Shown: in pieces, positions 59,291-64,000 of the stretch
How positions within the stretch are numbered: position 1 is the first letter of the stretch
Layout: every line of letters begins with the position of its first letter
Source: Prosapia bicincta
Taxonomy: Eukaryota > Arthropoda > Insecta > Hemiptera > Cercopidae
Length of the DNA: 64,000 bases
Assembly (NCBI GenBank): GCA_036971475.1
Contig: JBAIZL010000005.1
Span: 60,051,155 to 60,115,154 of the forward strand
Direction: 5' to 3'
The notes under the pieces: model-generated
The model's database searches: none
The model's input: the letters and a program-made list of their open reading frames with translations, nothing else
What the model was told of the DNA's origin: nothing
Position numbers and translations under genes: made by a program

Positions 59291-59536
59291 GACTTTTATT
59301 AAAGAGTGACATTACTGCTACACATTTTTAGAGGTTTAAAATGATCAGTGAGTATGGCTGTTATCTCTAAAGTATAGACAAGGATGTAAATATAGGTAGA
59401 TTATAGAAGGAGCATAAAACCCCATGGAGGAGGATCATGAATCATGCTCGTATAGTCGCGTGCTAAAGTAGACCTACTTTCTATCGGGATGCAAAAATAT
59501 GTGGTTGTCTGCTACCTCCTTGTCCCATATCCAGTA

Positions 59537-60246
59537 GGACACGGTCGAACTGGGCCCACGGTAAAAACATCCCTAGGCGGATTACCGTCAACCCTCAAAG
59601 GGCCGGGGTAGAATTGGACCCCTGGTCAGTCGGGCAACATTAGATTTGTTAAGCGATCAGACATCTGTTTTTGTTTTAATGTGCGATAGAATTAAAAACT
59701 AAAACATAAACGGAAGCAAATAAATACAACAAAACTTTACAAAAACATTAAGAAATATAAAATTCATTAAAAACTGTACTTTCATCTTTTAATTATTATT
59801 TAAACCTAAAAATAATCCTACTCAATAACGAAGAGCTCGCCAGGTCAAGCGAGCATTCCATTACGTGTCCGTTTTTGTTAACTCTATATTGGTGACATGC
59901 TGAACCGTTCCAATGGCCCCCTGGCAATGGTGTGGTCAGGGGGTTTTATCATTTTGTGCACATATAGCATAAAATATTATTACACGACTATTTATATTTA
60001 TATAAAAAGCAGATGTTTCAATCGTCTAAAATAGATGTTTAACCACCATCTGACCGTACCCAAACATCTATTTTAGATGTTTGAATGTATTTAAAGCTAA
60101 GGTGGATGCGAGCATTCCATTTTGTAGGTCATGATTGTAGAGGTATGGGCCCAATTCGACACTACCTCCGAACTGACTATGGGCCCAATTCAACCGTCGT
60201 TTTTACGACCCTAACATTACCGTAGGCCCATTTCGTCATCACCCTC
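59537..60246 (-). mobile_element. Non-autonomous DNA element with 6-bp target duplication, copy 3
   Basis: In minus orientation it begins GAGGGTGATGAC and ends CCGTGTCC, the same limits as copy 1. CCAGTA is found at 59531-59536 and at 60247-60252, an independent exact 6-bp target duplication. The terminal motifs are CGAACTGGGCCCACGGT (59546-59562) and ACCGTAGGCCCATTTCG (60219-60235). It aligns with copy 1 along the whole length, including the 'aaacatctattttagatgtt' palindrome and the 'accccctggc' region. Non-coding, about 710 bp. Confidence 0.8.
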
Positions 60247-60518
60247 CCAGTACTGGCCACATTACCTTCCTCGTATACTCCTTTCCAAAAAAGGAAGCTC
60301 TAGTCAGTTTCTCTTAAGACATCTTAGTGATATAAAAATAGTTATTATTATTACTTTTCTGGATTTCGAAGTCCTGGCTCAAATGACGAGATGGAAACGG
60401 CATCACGTGACAATAAACATGTGTCTTGTAATGTTACATTTAAACAATATTGCACAGAATCTGTTTATAAAGTAAACTTAGAAAGCTTCCGCTTAACAAG
60501 GCCTATCTATAAACAGGA

Positions 60519-61603
60519 GAAACAAAAGGACGTACAGCCACCGATGGGCAAACTTTAAAGAAGCCACAACGAGGCTAAAAACACAAAAAACTCCGATAAC
60601 CACATATAAAGAGTTGATTAAGAAATACAACATCAACATTGGCACTCATACAACAGATATCAGGAAACATGAAGTGTTCAATTCACTGCCCAAGGGAATC
60701 CTAAATCTTCTTGACCACAACATCCCAAAGAAAGATTGTAACCCACTAGAACTAAAGGCTGCAGCCCTCAGAACCATCAACACAGTCTATCCAGAGACAC
60801 AGTGACTACATGTATATACCGATGGATCCTGCCTCCCAGACAAAGGACAGACTGGAGCTGGTTATTACTGTAATCTTTTCGAAGGATCGCTAGCAGTTGG
60901 CAACAACCAAAGTAACTTTGACGGTGAAATAACCGCCATACTAGCGGCATCAAACGAAATGAAGAAAATAAAGACACCGGCACAAGCAGTCTTTCTTGTA
61001 GACTCAATGGCTGCAATAATGGCCGTAACAAATAACAAGAAGACCGATTGCAGATCCACTCTAGCCTGCCGACAAAATTTGTCAAAACTAATGAATAGGG
61101 GATGGAAAATTGAATTACAATGGATCCCCAGCCACGTGGATATAAGAGGTAATGAATTAGCCGACTCATTGGCGAAAAAAGGAACAACGCTCCCACAGCC
61201 GAGCGTAGCAACTTCGCTCCCCTCCATAAAAATACAAATAAATGCTGCAATAAAGAGGAGCACTCAAGCCTACTTACGAGAAGCATCTCTTAATAAACGT
61301 TGGGCTACTCTTGTCGAAAACGGGCCAATTAACAACATGTTACCCCGACGGGACGGGGTTGCACTTTTTAGACTCACAACTGGACACGATTACCTAGCTG
61401 CACACCTAAACAGGATACACGTCTTCTCGTCTCCCAGGTGCACCCTATGTGACAGCGGGGAGGACATGACAGCTGAGCACCTCCAGTCATGTACAGCTCT
61501 GGACCATGGACCCCTGAACGACACGAAGGAAGAAGAGATCTCTCGCCTCTACTGGTCAGCGCGCCACCAAATGGCCCAACAGCCAAGAGTGGGCGTTGGC
61601 TAG
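60519..61603 (+). pseudogene. Retroelement ORF2 C-terminus: RNase H and Cys/His motif, one nonsense codon
   Basis: One frame runs through the whole insertion with a single TGA at 60803-60805, just before L-H-V-Y-T-D-G-S, where a tryptophan TGG would fit the family. The RNase H catalytic set is complete: D in Y-T-D-G-S (60821), E in G-E-I-T-A (60926), D in V-D-S-M (61001) and D in N-E-L-A-D-S-L-A (61163). W-I-P-S-H-V precedes the last of these. Downstream there is a C-x2-C-x9-H-x3-C motif (61439-61492), typical of the C-terminus of such ORF2 proteins. The stop is TAG at 61601-61603. Reverse transcriptase is absent by truncation. The intact motifs and single stop suggest a fairly recent insertion. 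Confidence 0.88.
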
Positions 61604-61615
61604 TAAGTAAGTAAG
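60519..61615 (+). mobile_element. Non-LTR retroelement, 5'-truncated, RNase H end
   Basis: TATAAACAGGA occurs at 60508-60518 and again at 61616-61626, an exact 11-bp target duplication that brackets the insertion. The 3' end is a short (TAAG)n tail directly after the ORF stop, so the 3' untranslated region is almost absent. Only the C-terminal part of the second ORF is present, as expected from incomplete target-primed reverse transcription. The RNase H domain, together with a short tetranucleotide tail, points to the I/LOA/ingi-like part of the non-LTR tree; I cannot place it further. Confidence 0.85.
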
Positions 61616-61626
61616 TATAAACAGGA

Positions 61627-62067
61627 AAAAGAAACATCCCGATGAAGATTTTAAGTTGGGTGAAAGAAGACACGAGTTGAAAGAAGGGTCTCTAGTACGC
61701 GATTCGAAATAATAGAATTTCCTTTATGTTTGCAAAAATGTTCATATTTTCTTGCACAGGGTTCTGGGTAATCGTCATTTAATATCCTACGGGAATGGGT
61801 GATCCTGGTCGGAAATACCTCGCATCGAACCACAGCTTCTAGGAAACACCAGAGGAGACAATGTGTGCACAAAGGTCGGAAGAAAAGGATTAATTTATCC
61901 AAATGAAGGCTTACCGGTTGACAAAACAAACTAAGCAATCCTCGGTTAGCATATTCTTCTTAATAATTGGAAATCGTATGATCATGATTATTATTTTCCT
62001 TTGCGTCGTTTCTTTAAAGGGCCGTGGTTCTTGTGATCCCGAGCGCCCAACGTGAAGTAAAACCGTC
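61627..62067. other. Intergenic sequence, nothing identified
   Basis: Unique sequence between the retroelement and the inverted dispersed repeat. The minus frames here show no domain. Confidence 0.5.
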
Positions 62068-62565
62068 CAGATTGTGCAGGGGTACTGACTAGCTTCGCCT
62101 ATTAGGAGGGTTATGCGCCCCTCGCTGTAGCCAAACAATCACTAACAATAGGTTGACCTCAACTAATTCTACACATACAGCAATTGCCCACATTAAATTA
62201 AACAGAATAGCGGGTAGACATCAGTCTATGTACTCGGTGGGGTAGGAGATCTATTGGGAAAAGTGACCCCAAGTATGCATTATTCCCTCTTACTCCCTGT
62301 GCCAGGAGATATCTATCTCCTTTCACTTATTTTACCTATATTCAACCAATCATTTCCCGTCTTTATCCTCACACGAGATGTAAACTACAGTTGACAGATA
62401 ATCCCCTACATAATGCCAAGTTTAGGGGAACGCATGGCCTCTTCGTCTCAGTTTTCAATGAGGAATAATCGCACCTCAAATGATCTTCATTGGTTGCGAT
62501 ATTGTCCTGCGCAATATTATTTCTCTTTGCCTCAGAGTCCTCGTTTCAAGAAGAGGTATAAAATT
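62068..62565 (-). repeat. Dispersed repeat family, copy B (about 498 bp)
   Basis: Reverse complement of 55687-56200 with moderate divergence and small indels, from 'cagattgtgcaggggtactg' to 'gaagaggtataaaatt'. It ends only about 8 bp before the first subterminal motif of the MULE element. Confidence 0.88.
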
Positions 62566-62572
62566 CGGTTAC

Positions 62573-63370
62573 GTGCCAGTTGCAATCCAACCAAAATCGT
62601 GCCACTTGCGACTAAGCTGTTAGCATACTGTGCCACATGCGACCCATTGTACCAGAGGAAAATATTAATGCGTGTCAAAAAATATAGTCTGCCAGAGCCA
62701 CATATTAGGCCAATGTGTACTGTTTGGATTTTTCTCCATTTATTTTGGCGGAAATGAAACTATCATCCTGAGACTGTATTTGCCAGTACACGTTGCATCG
62801 CTGAAGTCATTGCTACTTCAAAATCAAGTTTCATTGTGAAAGGCGTCCTTGAAGGAAAATATTCTTTTATAGTCATGAGCATGTGGAAGTCCGTGTCTTC
62901 AGTTGTGTCAGGGAGCAGAACCTACACAGCAGGCCAGACGTTTGTTTCTGTCTCATAACTTCCAATGTCCACGTGAATAGTTGACAAAACTGTTTCGGAC
63001 AGCTGTTAAAGGTACCTTCGAAAAGACAAGACGTTTCTTGCGTTTCTAACAGTTGCGAAGTATCTTTACCTCCAAGAATTATCATTCTCTTATGCCCTAT
63101 ATTTTTATCAGCCAATAAAAAACTTTTCCCACTGTCCCGATTGATTCCCTCCTGTGTTGACACAAAACACTTTTGACGGAATCATATTTTGGCACTTCAG
63201 TTACGAGATCAAACCAGTGCGAATAAAGACCAGAAAATACGATAGACTATTGGATACGATTGATTATTGATCAAATATTGGTTTAAAGGAATAGTTGAGT
63301 TATATATATATATATATTCAATAGTAGAGTCGCAGTGCCAGATGGCAAATTGCTGGGTCGCAAGTGGCAC
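62573..63370 (-). mobile_element. MULE-type DNA transposon, internally decayed
   Basis: Repeated subterminal motifs mark both ends: GTGCCAGTTGCAATCC (62573), GTGCCACTTGCGAC (62599) and GTGCCACATGCGACCCA (62630) on the left, and TGGGTCGCAAGTGGCAC (63354-63370), the inverted form, on the right. Between them lies a minus-strand transposase relic. No target duplication could be fixed because the exact outer ends are uncertain. At about 800 bp it is much shorter than an intact MULE, so large parts were lost. Confidence 0.6.
62690..63190 (-). pseudogene. MULE transposase, central region, frameshifted
   Basis: The minus strand gives, in order: R-M-I-I-L-G-G-K-D, then C-L-F-E-G-T-F-N-S-C-P-K-Q-F-C-Q-L-F-T, which is the family's W-x-D-G-T-F-x-x-x-P-x-x-F-x-Q-L-Y-T box with D replaced by E. 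After a frame change come I-H-V-D-I-G-S and V-W-P-A-V, then after another V-L-L-P-D-T-T-E-D-T and M-L-M-T-I-K-E-Y-F. Next is M-K-L-D-F-E-V-A-M-T-S-A-M-Q-R-V-L, the second conserved aspartate box (T-D-F-E-x-A), a TGA at 62763-62765, and finally F-H-F-R-Q-N-K-W-R-K-I-Q in another frame. Several frameshifts, a stop and a D-to-E change in the first catalytic box make it inactive. The C-terminal T-N-N-S-V-E-G-W region is missing here. Confidence 0.78.
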
Positions 63371-64000
63371 GACACCAGAAAGGTCCGACGTAATTGTTAT
63401 GTTTGTGAGTCTAGTGGAACTCCTGAGGGTCCTAGCCACTTGAGCCGTTATTCTCCCTTTCTGCCAGTTACCTTTACGCTCCTATCTATCTTTACAGCGA
63501 CCTAGGGTAGATACGAGATCATTCACGCGTAATGTTATGATGATTTAATGTTCCCCTGTGATCACCGTAAGTACCGCTGGATCATTATCCCATTCACTAA
63601 GTTCAACGTAACTCCATGTTACCTTCCATATAATTCATCCTACAAGGAGTTGTAACGCTTTATCTCCTATAGAATGTAGGTAGGTACGCAACCCTCCACC
63701 TATGATCCCCCTACTGTCTGTACTAGGGCGTTTTAACTCCCTACTTCTATTTTATTTCTGTTCATAATTTTCCCTGTCCTTCCAGTCAGGCAATAACTGT
63801 CATACAGACTGTCCGTCTTGAAACTAAAACAGAAAAAAACAAAATAATAATAGCAATTGAAATAAAATAGGAACCGAAAACAATTAATTTCTTCATTACC
63901 TTCTTCTTTATGCAGATGCGACATTACTTTACATACTTTGTTAGATATAGGTAGAAATGTATAAGCTGGCACTTGGGGGGTGCGGGCATTGGGGAAAACC
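63371..64000. other. Intergenic sequence at window end, nothing identified
   Basis: Unique sequence. The 79-codon minus frame at 63733-63972 contains a phenylalanine/tyrosine-rich stretch and resembles nothing I know. Confidence 0.5.

Noticed and set aside
60777..61286. Minus frames of 132-169 codons
   Set aside because: Antisense shadows of the RNase H coding frame.
62413..62757. 114-codon plus frame
   Set aside because: Crosses the end of dispersed repeat copy B and the MULE left end; antisense to the transposase relic.

Overview
The window reads as a repeat-dense, AT-rich intergenic block from a metazoan nuclear genome, most likely an arthropod and perhaps a hemipteran insect. The host call is an inference. 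It rests on the mix of mobile elements (Penelope-like GIY-YIG element, MULE with a DGTF-type transposase, non-LTR retroelement with an RNase H domain, LTR element, several MITEs), the many (AT)n tracts, and the absence of bacterial gene organisation. I can support no complete host gene. Three short open segments with plausible splice signals (39.8, 53.7 and 57.7 kb) are the only host-exon candidates, all at low confidence.

Layout. 0-7 kb: AT-rich unique sequence, a degenerate 50-bp-class minisatellite (3.1-4.3 kb) and a decayed LTR end (6.5 kb). 7.18-11.67 kb: an intact non-autonomous LTR retrotransposon on the minus strand, with two 1,193-bp LTRs that look identical, a 4-bp target duplication, a polypurine tract and about 2.1 kb of non-coding interior. 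11.9-13.8 kb: three inverted-repeat elements. 14.6-22.3 kb: four kinds of tandem arrays, including a 3.6-kb array of a 17-bp unit that creates a spurious 1,070-codon reading frame. 24.4-25.1 kb: a 41-bp array bracketed by a 185-bp direct repeat. 26.4-28.0 kb: a MULE transposase fragment, then a Penelope-like element with a GIY-YIG domain remnant and a hammerhead-like fold. 28.2-34.6 kb: exactly fifty 128-bp satellite units with a local 8-unit (1,024-bp) higher-order period. 37.2-39.2 kb: about 160 perfect copies of a 13-bp unit. 42-60 kb: several dispersed families (a roughly 720-bp element with 6-bp target duplications, a TA-flanked MITE pair, a roughly 510-bp family in inverted orientation) among further tandem arrays at 50.1-51.5 and 54.3-54.8 kb. 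60.5-63.4 kb: a 5'-truncated non-LTR retroelement with an 11-bp target duplication, then an internally decayed MULE with subterminal repeats.

There is no gene network to describe. About a quarter of the window is tandem repeat and much of the rest is mobile-element debris. The long reading frames inside the arrays follow from repeat units that lack stop codons, not from genes. The most useful features are structural: the young LTR element, the exact periodicity of the arrays, the element with 6-bp target duplications, and the hammerhead-like motif at the 3' end of the Penelope-like element.
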